Assembly (NCBI GenBank): GCA_003313425.1
Contig: NHZP01000009.1
Location: forward strand, 682,001-746,000
DNA length: 64,000 nt
Direction: 5' to 3'
DNA from: Pseudopyrenochaeta lycopersici
Lineage: Eukaryota > Ascomycota > Dothideomycetes > Pleosporales > Pseudopyrenochaetaceae
The translations under genes were made by a program, and so were the position numbers. The notes beneath the pieces were generated by a model. The model did not search any database, had not been told where the DNA came from, and saw only the letters and a list, made by a program, of their open reading frames with translations. Positions 22,632-35,000 of the stretch are shown here, in pieces; positions within the stretch are counted from its first letter, which is position 1; each line of letters opens with the position of its first letter.

Positions 22632-24399
22632 ATGAGAACTGCAGCTGACAGCCGTAGGTTTGGTACCGCATTCGCTTTCCTTTGTCAGATCTGCCTCGGT
22701 GCCAGTGTGTGGACAGCATGTACGCAATGGCTATGGAGGACAGTGGAAAACAAGGAGATGACAGTAGCGGCATGGAACAGTGCATTTGGCGCCGATACGT
22801 CTGCCCTTTCTCTGCTCAACTACGAGATGCTGAAGAAGCTGCGGGTTGGTTCCGCAATGGCATTCTTCGCATGGTCAGTGATGTTGGTCTAACTCAAATT
22901 TCTTGCTAAAGGCATGCAGGAGTTTATTGCTTCCCCCGTTCTTCACCCCAGCGACTTTGTTCATTTACGGAAGCGTCGATACGCAGAAGTCTACAGCCGC
23001 TATGCCGTATCCTTCAATCGCAAATGCCAGTGGAGCGCGTCGCTTTTCATACTCGCCACCAACTCGGCGGGGTACAACTCAAGGTCTTGGTGGTGCTAGT
23101 CGAACATTCACAGGTCCAAGGGCGGTATTGGACCTCATCGCTGCGGCAACCTCTTCCTTAGGAGGGATTCTGCCTGTTGATCTTCCATACAATAACTCCG
23201 CCTACTCTGTGCAGTTCTTCGCTCCAATCGTGAAGTGTGAAGATGCAAACACGACTGAAGCTCAGCGCATTAATGACTTTTTGCAAGAAACAATGGCGAC
23301 TGTGTGGGACACAAAGGTTGAGACCGACATTGCATATTACAGCTTCGTTCCAACTTACAACAGCACCGGCCACCTTACAGCTGTATGGCATCCAAGACAG
23401 CAGACTCCGTCAAAGCCAATCAATCAGCTTTGGATGACCTTCCTTCGGCCCACCTTTAACGAAAATGGAGAGAGAGTCAAGCTTCGCCATTATCAAATTT
23501 GTCAACCGCACAACGCTTCTTACAGCCTCAACGTCTCTCAATACCACGGAGTCCAAGACGTGTCCGGCAACTACACCGTCGGCGAGACGATCCCATTCCC
23601 CAACGATGGCCCAGATGACGTCTCCAACATGGTCCAACACGCATACACAGCGTTCATGTGGGTCATCTGCGACCAGCTCGTCGGCAAATTCGCATGGTAC
23701 AACGAGACCAATCTCTCCCCCACAACACCCCAAGCTGCAGCCCAATTCGGCATCATCGACTCGCCCATCCAGCGCACAAGTCTACTCGGGAGTCTGGACC
23801 TCGACGCCTTCTTCGAAATGGACGAAGAAAAAGCGCTGTACAAGGGCCAAAATATGTCGCAGATTTACAACCTCAGCGACCAGAGGCTGCGCGACAAAGC
23901 GGTGGCGAGGAATCGCACCCTAGATGTTCTGATTGAGGAGTTGAGCTTCAACACAACTGTCAGTCTGATGCATAATCGCCTGCTCACTCACTCCATGGAC
24001 ACGAACATCACGCTAACCAACGATGTAAATCGGTACTCGTATAAGCGATACGGACTCTTCATACCCTACGTGCTCGCCAATGCCTTTGCCTTCGTTTGTG
24101 TTGCGATTGGCATTGTGTCGTACGTGCATGATGGCGTTATGCCAGGTAGAAAGGTGCAGGATATCATCTACGCGGCGCGGAACCCGGCTGTGCATTCACG
24201 GCCCAGTCTCTCGCGGCGGATGAGCATGGGTGCCGGGGTTGATGAAAAGGGAGATATTGAGATTAGAGTGGCGCAATTCGATGATCTTGAAGTGGGCGGT
24301 GGTGGAGGGAGAGCTGGGTCGATATTTGGGCGGATTGGGTGGAGGAGAGAGAATGGAGCAGAGAATGTGGAGACGAGAAATTCGAGGGAAAGTGTGTGA
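22632..24399 (+). CDS. fungal multi-spanning membrane protein, uncharacterised family
   Basis: Two exons (22632-22873 and 22920-24399) give 573 residues from the first in-frame ATG. The join makes FFAWSLLLPPFFTPATLFIYG, the family pattern in which a membrane helix is followed by FTPATL. Visible parts: a helix around FGTAFAFLCQICLGASVWTA, the WNSAFGADTSALSLLNYEML segment, a large N-glycosylated outer domain (VDLPYNNSAYSVQFFAPIVKC) and a last helix (FIPYVLANAFAFVCVAIGIVSYV) followed by a cytosolic Ser/Arg/Gly-rich tail. Such proteins are widespread in ascomycetes with no assigned function. The donor GTCAGT is less common than usual, and the true N-terminus may lie upstream. It runs tail-to-tail with the next gene, with 79 bp between stops. 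Confidence 0.72.
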
Positions 24400-24478
24400 C
24401 GATTGGTGTATTGGCATGTAAAATGTCTGTTGTTACATTGTTTCATAATCTCATGACGTGGGTTCTATTCTAGCACAC

Positions 24479-26822
24479 TCATCGTAAAGTTCTCCAATCC
24501 TCCCTTGGCTCTTGTCGCATGATAGTGTCCTCGTGCAGTTGGACACCTAACCCCTTCGCTTGATCTCCATCCCTGCTGGTTACCACATGAACGATAACTT
24601 CCATCTTCTCCTCAATATCCTTGCCCTCTTTTACCGCTTCAGCTTCTTCGACCAACGTCTCCATGCCTGTATCGCTCCTCCTAATGCCCCAGGGCTTGAA
24701 AGGTATAACGTTGTCGTCCCAATCAGAGTTCGGCGTCGCCTCTTGCATCTTAAGTCTCAGCTGCGGGTGCGTAATCTTGCTCAGATCGAGACCCGCAAGC
24801 AGTTGGCCCGGTTCGGTGACCGGTACATCTCCGTCACACCTTGTCCACTCTCCATAGCCAGCCTCCTCTTGCGCGTGGCGTTGAAGTTGCAGGATATTGG
24901 TTTGCGACCACTCCAATGCGCCATATAGAGGATGTGAAGACTTTTCACTTCCATAGTTTTCGTCCTTAAGTAGGCTGCGTCGCCATTGGCGACGCTGCCA
25001 CCATGCGACGGTGGGTTCGAGACCTATATCCAAGATGATGATGAGAACCCCAAGGATCAAGATGATTGAAAGGCCCAAGACATTGAAGCTTGAGTAGTTC
25101 GTAGACACGATTTTCTGATTAGCACACAGAGTCTGCGCCATCGTCTCGTTCGCAAGCGGTGGTTGTCGGAAGTCTTCCAGAATCTCGGGAATGCCGTTGA
25201 CCGCCTCAACAAAAACGTCTTGAAGAGAGGCTAGAGTGCCTTTGATCCAGTGCTCGGCTTCTAGCTGCCACTGGTTGTCCGGCAGAGCGGCGGAATATCC
25301 GTAGGAGAGCCCGTAGCGTGCTCGCAGGGCGGAGGCACCAATGAAGCCGACAGTTGCGGAAATAGTGTACACACCATATGTCCAGAGATTGTCAACCCAC
25401 TTGATAGTCGCAAATCCATCGTCAGTGGGGAATATCTTCTTGACACGCGCAGACTTCCGCGGGTCAATGACGCCTCGTAGCGGTTCGCAACGTTCAGCTT
25501 CAGGGAGATTGGGGTTGCAGTACTGTACTTGCTGGGTACACGCCATGGCACCGACAGGCTCATCCTGTAGCCAGGCAGAGAACGTGGCTTTGGTGTCTTG
25601 GTCGTTGAGCTCTGAGGCATTCTTGTGTGCTGAGAACCATGGGTCGTCGATTGGTCCAGCGTAGTGGATTTCGGGTGCCGACATGAAGAGTAGGTGCACA
25701 TCTGCATCCACCAGCTTCAGAGCGTCGATAGGAGACCACTCATTGACGCCTGGGAGGAGTGTTTCGTTGGGTGTCCCATAGTGTTTCTCAAGTCCGAGTT
25801 GATATTCCAGTCTGGGAATGTTTGCTGAACTTGTTCCATCGCCTGGGAGATAGGCGTTGTCGACGGGTACCTCATATGTATGATTGATGACTTGCCGCAC
25901 GTTCTCAACCTCGCCGTACATGTATCGCTTCACAGCGCCGTAGTCACTATCGTTATAGTCTCTCATGTACCCTTGTGTTTTAAGCGGTGCACATGTATAG
26001 ACCATACGAAACTGAAAACGGTTCGCAGGAGCTGTGTTAATGCCAAGGTCATTAAGGCTGTCAAGTAATCCTGTGTCCATCATCAAGTTGTCATTATCCA
26101 ACTTGCAGATATTGTCGCCAAAAGGACAAGCTACACCGCGAGTAGAGGTAAGCGGTAGTCTGGGCTTGATGTACAGGTTGCAACCATCCGTATGAGTTTC
26201 GTTCGTGTAGCATTGCATGCCATAATTGAGGAACTTGGTTGCTTTCTCAGCCTGCACTGGCAGCAGCAGCGTGAGTTGCTTATAGACACTGTTCGCTTTC
26301 TGTTTGCTATAAGAACCACATCTTGTGCCTTTGAGAAGGACTTGATTGAGACTTTCGCTTGTTACATTGGATGAAAAGATGGAGGCAACGCCAAAGGCGG
26401 CCGAGATCGTGAAGGCGGCAACGATAATTGGCAGAAGCCGCAGAATTGGCCTACGCGCTCGACGACCAGATCTCCATGCCATCATCGACACGAGCATCCG
26501 CCAGGCCCCATCTTGTGCAGTATCAGAATTTCGCAATATGGCCTGGCGCTGATGGTAGAGGCCGTCTTGTGATTCAGCTGAAGAAAAGTAACGATGTAAG
26601 GCAAAACAGCCTAGTCGCCAGAAGCTGCACCAATTAGCCAATGCAGTATGTACCAGACTTATTCACTTACCTCTTTCCCACCATACCAATGAAGATAGCC
26701 AAAAAAGCGATCAAGAATCCTCCATTTTTTCTTGTCAAGGTTACTGTAGCACCCTGGATTTTCCCATGGCTCCAGTTTGTCCAGAAGCCGAGATGGACTT
26801 CGTAGGTATTGGTAGACGCCAT
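24479..26822 (-). CDS. DUF3176-type fungal membrane protein
   Basis: Two exons (26822-26671 and 26624-24479, intron with GTAAGT donor and GGCTAAT branch point) give 765 residues. The N-terminus [18 protein letters not shown], followed by [20 protein letters not shown], then [19 protein letters not shown] and [19 protein letters not shown], is the recurrent head of this fungal family (DUF3176). A long N-glycosylated outer domain with paired cysteines follows. Near the C-terminus a strong helix ([21 protein letters not shown]) precedes an acidic cytosolic tail. Homologues are numerous in Pezizomycotina and often sit near HET or regulator genes. No activity is known. The join restores [14 protein letters not shown]. 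It is divergent from the Zn2Cys6 gene. Confidence 0.88.
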
Positions 26823-28070
26823 GCTTGGCGGTTGGACCTGTGTAGAGGCGTGGTCGGGACCTGAGTTCAGGCACACCGTTCGTCAAGACCTGCAGCGGGA
26901 AGGAGCCGTGCGATTGAGTGCTGCCGTGCGGCGAGGTCAGCACTTAAGAACCGTCATCCACAATCCTCGGTACCATTTCGAGATCTCAACATCTATCAAA
27001 ATTAATGCACCTCGATAAACATAACTTTTTGATGCTAGATTTTCCAGAATTGAAGCAAACGTAAGCATGGGGCCAGCTCGAAAGGTGGATTCAGCTGGCC
27101 TCCGGCCAGGAAAAACCTGTGACTGGCCCCCAATTTTGGACACAAGATATGAGACGAGATAACACTTCTTTGCTGGGGTACTCTGGCATGGAGTCGACTT
27201 TTGCCGGAAGGCACTATTGGTGCGGGAGATTTGCATCCTGGAGGCTGACGGTTTAACCGCCCGGGTGGGGAGTACCCCCACAGCCCTATTTCGGTCCGTA
27301 CCTGGCGGTTGGAAAGAAATACGGGAAACTGCCTAGAAATAGGAAATCCCCCCGCAGAACCTTTGTTTGGATCGGACTGTTATTAGTGGGAGGTGCATGG
27401 AAATTAAACGCGAAAGTTTAACAAGGGGGTTGACCATAGTTGTTGCTATTCTTGGAAGCGAACGCGCGGGGAGCTGATTCCTCCCTCGGCCTCAGCCTTC
27501 CAACTCAGGCACAACTTCACAAGTAGACACATAGCATATTCCAACTGTTTGTGGTGACAATTGTAGAATGTTTCAACTTCTTCACGAAGCATCGATTTCC
27601 GACACAATAGAACCAACAGTGCAGAAGCTTAATCGTGGATAAGCTTCGCAGATTCTGCAATGCCCCTTTTGCCGCCCCTTCTGCACGACGACATCGAAGA
27701 CGTTCCGTCTGGACCCGAGTAATTCACTACCTGTCGCAGATGCTTCAAGAGACTCGCCGTATTGAAGCTTTGCTACAATAGTCTAAGTCCCTCCCGCTAC
27801 TCTTTCCTGAGCCATGAGGATGCCCGATTCGAAAGATTGGGAGGCGTCGCTTCTCTCAGCCCGCCCTCTCCACAAAAAGGCTGTAGCGAAAGCTTCCTGA
27901 TACTGTTATGCTATATGTTTTCCAGTGTCAGACATGATACACGTCCTCACCTGCTGTAGTTGAACTGGAGTCGGCGTTGGTGCTCGGATTTAACGAAGTC
28001 CGAGAAAGCCGAGTCGTTCGTTACTCATTAAACCGTTAACCTTCTTCACGCGGTGGTTTTGTCAACCATC
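26823..28070. promoter_or_regulatory. 1.25-kb divergent promoter region with inverted repeats
   Basis: Separates the DUF3176 gene from the Zn2Cys6 regulator and shows no gene. It holds a nested inverted repeat at 27069-27130 and a smaller hairpin at 27624-27647 (GAAGCTTA, 8-base gap, TAAGCTTC), both listed separately. CGG-type triplets that Zn2Cys6 factors often bind occur near 27293-27308, but a specific site cannot be claimed. Confidence 0.4.
27069..27130. repeat. nested inverted repeat built on CTGGCC/GGCCAG
   Basis: The outer arms are GGGGCCAG at 27069-27076 and CTGGCCCC at 27123-27130. Between them lies a perfect inner palindrome CTGGCC-TCC-GGCCAG at 27095-27109. All four half-sites share the same six bases, with near-symmetric spacing (18 and 13 bases). 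It could be a paired operator or a cruciform-prone element. Confidence 0.7.
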
Positions 28071-30606
28071 ATGAGCGATACACAGAAGAGACAGAGGAGA
28101 CATCGAGCTGTTTTATCATGCAATGATTGCCGCCGCCGGAAGCTTAAGTGTGACAGAGAACTCCCATGCAATAGGTGCATCAACGGCGGCATCGCAGCCG
28201 AATGCGCTTACGGAACAGAAGCGGTTGGGGAGCCTAGGGAACGATCCGTCAAGAGACAGCGACAATACTCGGTCCTAGAAGCCAACGCCACTATCGAGGA
28301 GGACGACTCACAGGCTATCGTAGAAGTTCGCGAGTCCTTGTACCGCTCGGACAACCTGCAGTCGGACGGATGGCCCAAGAATCGGATTGAGCAACTTGAG
28401 CGCGACGTCAATCTTCTCAAACAGCAGTTATTAATTCAAAGATATAGGCCAGATGATGAAGCATTTGGATTTCGTCCATCACCTGGTCAGAATGAGATTG
28501 ATCAACCTGTTTGTCAAACGGGGATGCTGAAAGGGCGCAATTCAGCCACCTTCTACTACGGACCCTCTTCAGTAATGTCCATCATTGCACATGTAAGCAC
28601 TCCACTCTCGGTCGAGATCGATTACTCAACAGAGTTCAATCCTTCATTCAAGCCGCCACTTTGCCAGCGATTTCTTTCGCTCAGGCCTTGACGTTCTCTT
28701 TTAGTTTGTATGATGTCTAATGAACTAACAGTGACAGTTTTCGGATCTCCGCTCCTTCATGAAGGGTATTTATCAAAACTCTACCGCGCAGAGACTGGCG
28801 CAAGACATGAAAGCCTTGGAAGGTAGAGCTCAGGCGGTCAAGTCATCTTATCGTGTCTTGTCAATTCCAAGTTTACGAAGCCTTGTCCCGGATCGAGCAA
28901 CTACTGATGTCCTCATACGACAGTATCTTGACACCTTCGAAACGACTTACCGAGTACTGCATATTCCAAGTTTTGAGGCGGCGTACAAAGATTACTGGGA
29001 TCCTAAAAGGCCCATAGACACAGATATGGACGCACTAGTACTTGCAGTCTTAGCATGCACAATCTGTATCTCTACCCACGATAACCCGCGTTATAACCAC
29101 GATGGCTCCACTTTTCATAGCAAAGCGGTGTCTTGGATCAAGGCCTGCGAAGCTTGGCTGAAGCGACATAGTAACAAACATAGAACCCTTCTATCGCTTC
29201 AAGTTCGTTGTCTGCGTCTGCTGGCATTGTCAGCAAGCTCTCATAAAATGAAGGAGTACTATCAAGAGGTGCAGGCACACATGGCTTTCATGCGGTCGTC
29301 TGGTCTTCATCGGGACCCCAGCATTATGGGTACTCGTTGCTCAGTGTTTTTAGGCGAGATGCGCCGGAGGCTGTGGGCAACATCTATGGAGTTGGAGCTT
29401 CAAGCATCAATCGATAAAGGTATGATTAGCGTCCAAGAATCTTGGATTGACAGTCGCTGATATTCATGCAGGAACGACTTCCGTGCTGTCCAGTCTCGAC
29501 TATGATTGTGCGCCACCCCGAAACCTGAATGATGTGGATCTACCACTTGACGTAGAAGAACTTCCGCAATCTTTGCCCACGTCCACCTTCACTGATACAG
29601 CCTTTCTCCATGCCTCGATGCAGACAATTGACCTCAGAGCAAGATTATGCGTACTGGCGAACAGTTTAAAGTCTAGTTTGAGTTTCCAAAATGCTCTTGA
29701 ACACACCAACACAGTGCAACGATGCCTTCATGCAATCCCTGAATGGACGAACATGAGATCTAAACAAGCTCGAACGCTCCTCGACCTTCAACTACGACAG
29801 TTCCTCGTAATCCTGTTCACACCAACAACACTCCAAGCTAAATGTGGCTCAGGCCCAGAAAGCCGGTACTCAATGATAGCTTCCCTTGAAGCGTCCGTAA
29901 AGATGATCGACATGCACACACAAATCCTGAATGTTCCGAACTTGGCTCTTTGCTGCACACGTAACGATTACTACCGGGCGGCACTACTCATTTGTCACAT
30001 TACTTACCATGCCAGTAAAACTGACGGTGAGTTGGCTCCGTGCACAAGCATGTTCTCTGCTGATCTATTTTCTAAGACATGACTACCGCACAAGTCGCGA
30101 AAGCATCCTTCGACCAGTGCATGCACAACGCTCTTCGTCTTCAAGAAGAGCGTGCGATGCGGCCCGGTCGCGGCGGGCAGCAACATTGGTACCTATCAGC
30201 TATGGTGGCTTTGGTTGGTCTGCAATTTGACCCCTCACAAAGTGAAACCATGAAAAATCAAGCCATTGGTCGCGTTTCGCGGTTGTTATATAAGATGCTG
30301 TCATTGCAAGAAGACCCAGCTGAGCAGTTCTTGGCGAGTGAGGTCAGTAGTCCCTTGGGCCGCAAAAGCGCCGGAATTGACGCAAAGCAGGTGTTGCTGG
30401 AGGATATTTCCGGGACACCAACGCATGTCAATGCAACCTCAAATATCGCCGCAGAGCCTCCCTCAGCGGAGGCATTCGCCGATGCAGGACTGCGCCTCGA
30501 CGCGTTTGACATTTGCGACACATCTGAATGGATGCTGGACGATTTTTGGTTCTTCAACGACATTCCAGCTCTCGATTTCAACGGTCAATCCCGCTCTGAG
30601 CTCTAA
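28071..30606 (+). CDS. Zn2Cys6 fungal transcription factor
   Basis: Four exons (28071-28592, 28738-29419, 29472-30026, 30095-30606) give 756 residues. The binuclear zinc cluster lies at the N-terminus with cysteines at 17, 20, 27, 33, 36 and 45 (spacing 2-6-5-2-8), preceded by basic residues. A leucine-spaced coiled coil follows (RIEQLERDVNLLKQQLL), used for dimers. The middle homology region (fungal_trans type) starts about residue 215 with LIRQYLDTFETTYRVLHIPSFEAAY and includes GLHRDPS and MRRRLWATSMELELQ. The joins give IIAHFSDLRSF, DKGTTSVLSS and SKTDVAKASF. It should bind CGG half-sites in the nucleus. The target pathway is unknown; the divergent DUF3176 gene is a candidate target by position only. 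Confidence 0.93.
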
Positions 30607-31381
30607 AAATACTTCTACCCCAAGGCTAATGTGCTTGTGTGGGGTTGGCAGCTGCGAGTCCACGAGGCTTTGAAGGTCAAGAGTTTTCCCTGGATTCCCT
30701 ATGGTGGCTGGCCATTGCTTGCGCGTCATAACAGACCACTCACCTGCTTCATATGTGAAACCTACCGGGAACAGTCACATACCAGAATCCACTCTGGAGG
30801 GCGATTGAGCCTCCGCATGGCGATCCAACCGCTAAGGCTCTTCAGCCTTGCTCGGCAGCAGGGCTCCCTGAGACTAAACGCAACACTAAGCTCCAGGGAG
30901 CTTACGACTAGCCAGCACCGGATATCACAATTTGTCCCAGATTTTCTTGAAACAATTTGTATTGTCGGGTAAAGCCCGTGCATTGTTTGCACAGTGCGTA
31001 AGCCGTGGCTTGTACCTGGTGGATAGCCAACAAGTTCCCAGATTCGGATGTCGATGCCAATGCTACTAGGGGTGTCGTGGCTCCTTGGCGGCCGTCATAG
31101 CCCACCTTGGACACACGATACCCAATACAGAGGAGGTACAAGCACTTGTAGTGTAATTTTCGTCGGGGATATTCCTGTGTCGCTAGTTCTTGACCGATCT
31201 TGGAAAGTGTATCGGGCCTCCGTCCATTATGGGGTTTTCATGATATAAATCGGGAGCGCGCGACCACCCGGAAGTCCAACATCACAACCACAACCTTCAT
31301 CATCAACTCGCCTCAAACCCTCAATCCCGCAATCACCAGTACGCTTACTTTTCAGTAATCAATTAAACCATAACTTCAAAA
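30607..31381 (+). promoter_or_regulatory. promoter and leader of the secreted Cys-rich protein gene
   Basis: No gene is seen. A TATA-like TATAAAT lies at 31244-31250, about 130 bases before the ATG at 31382. It is followed by a CA-rich, G-poor leader (CACAACCACAACC, CTCAAACCCTCAATC) ending CTTCAAAA before the start. This layout is typical of strongly expressed fungal secreted-protein genes. Confidence 0.55.
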
Positions 31382-32066
31382 ATGCTCTTCCAGAAGCTCG
31401 CCATCATCTCCGCTCTTGCAGCCTTTGTTGCCGCCCAGGACATCAGCCAGGACGATATCCCCACCCAGTGCACCGCTGTCTGCGCAGAAATTGTTGCGAT
31501 TTCCCGACGCTGCGACAACGAGAATGGTACATATTCTTCAGTAGACTGGCAAATTTCTAGCTAATTGTTTTATTCAGAGAGTGATGCTGCCGAGCTTGAT
31601 TGCATCTGCAGGGCCCCTAATGCGAACCTTTTGCTCCCACCTTGCGAGGCCTGCGTAGCACAGTTTGATACTGACAACGACAATGACAACGACGACAACG
31701 ACGACACCACCCCTGACGTCAATGGTACTAGATTCCTGAGTTCCCTTTCTGACCACACTTTTGCTAATACCATTTCTAGATGTACACGAGGTCTTGACCC
31801 GATGCAGCTTCACTAGGACCACATTCAACACAGCCTCTGCTAGTGGTGTCATTCAGTCTATTGCCTCTGTTGCTTCATCTCTTGCTTCGGCCCGCCCAAC
31901 TGCATCCGGTTCAGTTATCGCCGTTACTTCGGGTACCGTTGTAAGGACTACGAGTGTCGCAGCTTCTACTCAGCTGCCCCAACAGACCGCCAATGCTGCT
32001 CCGGTCCAGACTGCCGGTGCCGCAATTGGTCTTGGAGCCCTAGGTCTTGCATTGGGAATGTTGTAA
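31382..32066 (+). CDS. small secreted Cys-rich protein with GPI-type tail
   Basis: Three exons (31382-31526, 31578-31724, 31780-32066) give 192 residues. A clear signal peptide ends about residue 19 (ALAAFVAAQ). Eight cysteines follow in the mature part: TQCTAVC, RRC, DCIC, PCEAC and TRC. The count equals that of CFEM domains, but the spacing differs, so I do not assign CFEM. An acidic Asn/Asp run (DNDNDNDDNDD) sits between the Cys module and a Ser/Thr/Ala stalk, and the last 20 residues (GAAIGLGALGLALGML) form a hydrophobic GPI-type signal. It is probably a wall or membrane-anchored surface protein, and its size and Cys content would also fit an effector-like secreted protein. Intron 2 has a GCTAAT branch point. 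Confidence 0.85.
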
Positions 32067-35000
32067 GCAGCTTATCATCTGAGATGACTGTGCGTCGCTC
32101 AGTCGAGCTAAAAGCAGCATGATGGAGTGTCCAGCAATGAATCTTTTACAAGCACATATCGGAGAACATGGTAACGGATAATTGTTAGCTCTTGTGGTAT
32201 TTCGTGGTCTAAATTGTGGCGTTTGGATGTACTTAATTCTAGAATGCATAATTATTGACCCAGGTTTGTCGCACTTGTCTATCTTGTCACCACTTACCAA
32301 AGTGTCGTATTTTGTGTAATAGCTTGTTGATCCTTTTGATGCCGATCATCTTGTTAGCTATTCAAATCCTTCCGCTTCAACACAAACCGTTCACATCTCC
32401 ACGTGACTTTAGGTACGAAATAATGTAATTTTGAGTAAGATTGCGATGGTATCCACAAAAGGGCGGTACCATATATCCCGTACTTCTGGTCGACCAGGGG
32501 AGCACGCCAAGGACGCTGTTCTGGTGTAAGTCGTGTCCGTGCTTCCAAGACAGACATACTCTATACATCATTCTCTACACGTTCAGGATTAATCTACTTC
32601 TCAGAAGAGGTAGGTTCTAATTGTCACTACATAAAATCTGCACTAAGAAATAGTAGAGCCCGAAACCCTGTGCCTCGGGTCTTTCCTTCCGTACTTGTGG
32701 CTATGTAATTTGTTTCGGATTGTTCCTCGACTCAGCCTCCTCCATGTAGGACCGAACGTATACGCTGGATAGCTACTAGCTACATCCAGAAGTGCTTGCA
32801 CGTTGCATGCGAGACATATTTGTGGGGATTAATGCCGATTTGTTCGGCGTAATTTGCAATGGCTTCCGACCCATCGATCAGTCGAGACGTGTACACAATG
32901 CCAGCAAGTCAAGGTATGTCACAGGCATATATGCGCAGGTTTCAGTCCTCACTAGGAGGATCCTGACGAACCACAGCCACAATGCAACTTCAAAGACAAG
33001 TATCCGGCTCCATTCACACCATGCTAAATCAGGGGCTTGCAGTGGTTTGTCGACTCTTCATTTCAACCATCACTGGCTCGGAGTAAGACGGCATGGAGCA
33101 TCAATTGGAAATTACCGTTTCACCTTGACTCATCTAGACGCATGATGAGATGGTTAAAGAGCTTGAAGTACCGAAAAAAAAAATCAAATATCGGCCTATA
33201 TCGCGCAAAACCAATGCCGTCCCTGGAGAATTTTGGTGTGCCTACAGAGCCAACACGTGCGAATACAGCTCCGTGGTTATGATGCTTTGATGGTTACAGA
33301 GCGTTAGGTAGGAACGCCACCTATAACTACTTTCCTGCTAATTCATTCTTAGATTGGCCAAACGTGTAGGCGTTTCTTCTCTGATCAAAACAAATGCGAA
33401 TCTTGCTACTATTGAACACTCAGTTCGCTCCTTTCCAATTTCACCGGAGTTTGCATACCAGGCCTTGTTACGTCATGCTCTAGCTAAGCTCTTCAATACT
33501 GTTGTAGACATTTCACAAGATGATATTAGCTCTTCTTTAGCGAACCTCCTAAGGGCAGAGCTGAATGGTGCGAAGGTGAGGTTTCTATACACAACCTGTC
33601 ATAAACTGGTTACGATCTAATTGCGCAATACAAGAGCTCCTCATGCGAAATGGCTCACCTGTTGCAATACGAATCACTTACCTTCCAGATCAAGGCTCCT
33701 CCTAGTAGTCTCCTGAATTCCCGAATGTAACGTTGCATGGCCTTCAAGAGATATTGTCAAAAAATCACTTTCGAATTCTGGCTATTTCGACTGCATCCCA
33801 TCTCGTATTAAATAACTAAGCAACACTAGAAAATCGGAATCATGTCCCCGTTGTTCAGAGATTCCTTAATGCCGTTTGTAAAGACCTACAAGATGATCAA
33901 GTAAGGGATATAATCATCTTTAAAGCTCAAGGTTGTCCGAAGCCAAAAGTTCCAGGGTACACGAGATCAAGAGGCGACAGTTGTAGGGTGTGTGATCTAT
34001 GTCACAGTCACTACTGAACAATAATTGCGACATCTACGGACTAAACTCGAAGAGCGCTCGCCCAAAACAGACGAGCGATAATTTGATTAAGCAGCGGGAA
34101 CCAAGACTTGGATGTATAAGGAACATATCTCCATGAATGGCACGCACATGGACGGATGTGGTGCACCGAAGTTCTCACCCCACGAGGACCTATGGCGCAG
34201 TCCAATCTGGGATACTTATGATAACATTGCGCCAATTGCATTTCCAACGTCTACAGTCCCTTGGACCACTCAAGGCCCTCTTGGATACAGTCACTAAGAT
34301 TGGTGAGTGTCGGTGACGGTCTACTGCTCAAATCAATAGAACCCCGGGCCCATCGAAGATCGATATAACGTCGATGCCATAGTTTCCCATGATGGATCAA
34401 CTGCGTCGTGGCCACAATCTTGGATGCAAACGCTTTGATTCAAAAGAGACGGTCTGAGGGATATAAATTTTGGAACGTCAAAAAACCTGGCCAGGGATAT
34501 CGAAGTCAACAGGTTGGACTGTTTTAGCCCGTTGCCCTCCCCGAAGACGGATATCACAAATAAGACGGTCTCGTCAGGATAGAGTTGGCGGAGCTGACGA
34601 GTAGGAGGCGCAAGGCGGAGCTTATCCCACGGGGAGTGCTTATTGAAGTTGCGTAGACTGTTAATTGTAGCCTGGCCAGAGGTTTCTGTCAATTTTCTCA
34701 AGATGAGGTTGGAAAGAGCACAAAGTTCTATGACTCCTAATGTTATACTCCGGCTGCAGTGTTGCGAGATAAATTGCGTCTCGCATCATTCCAGCATTCC
34801 CGTGGAATCTTACGACGCCTCATCTTACGCATCCTTCATATGCATCAGAGGGTCTCCCACAGCTTACTTCTGATTGAGGGGCGCAACTTTCACGAATTAA
34901 ATAGGTGGGAATCAGCGGAACCGAATTTCGGCTTCCGATGCGGAAGGCGCTGCACTGGGCTCCGGGTGGCGCCAACGAAGGATCAGAAGGTCGAAATAGC

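Noticed and set aside
34333..34701. 122-residue minus-strand frame
   Set aside because: No recognisable domain or flanking splice structure.
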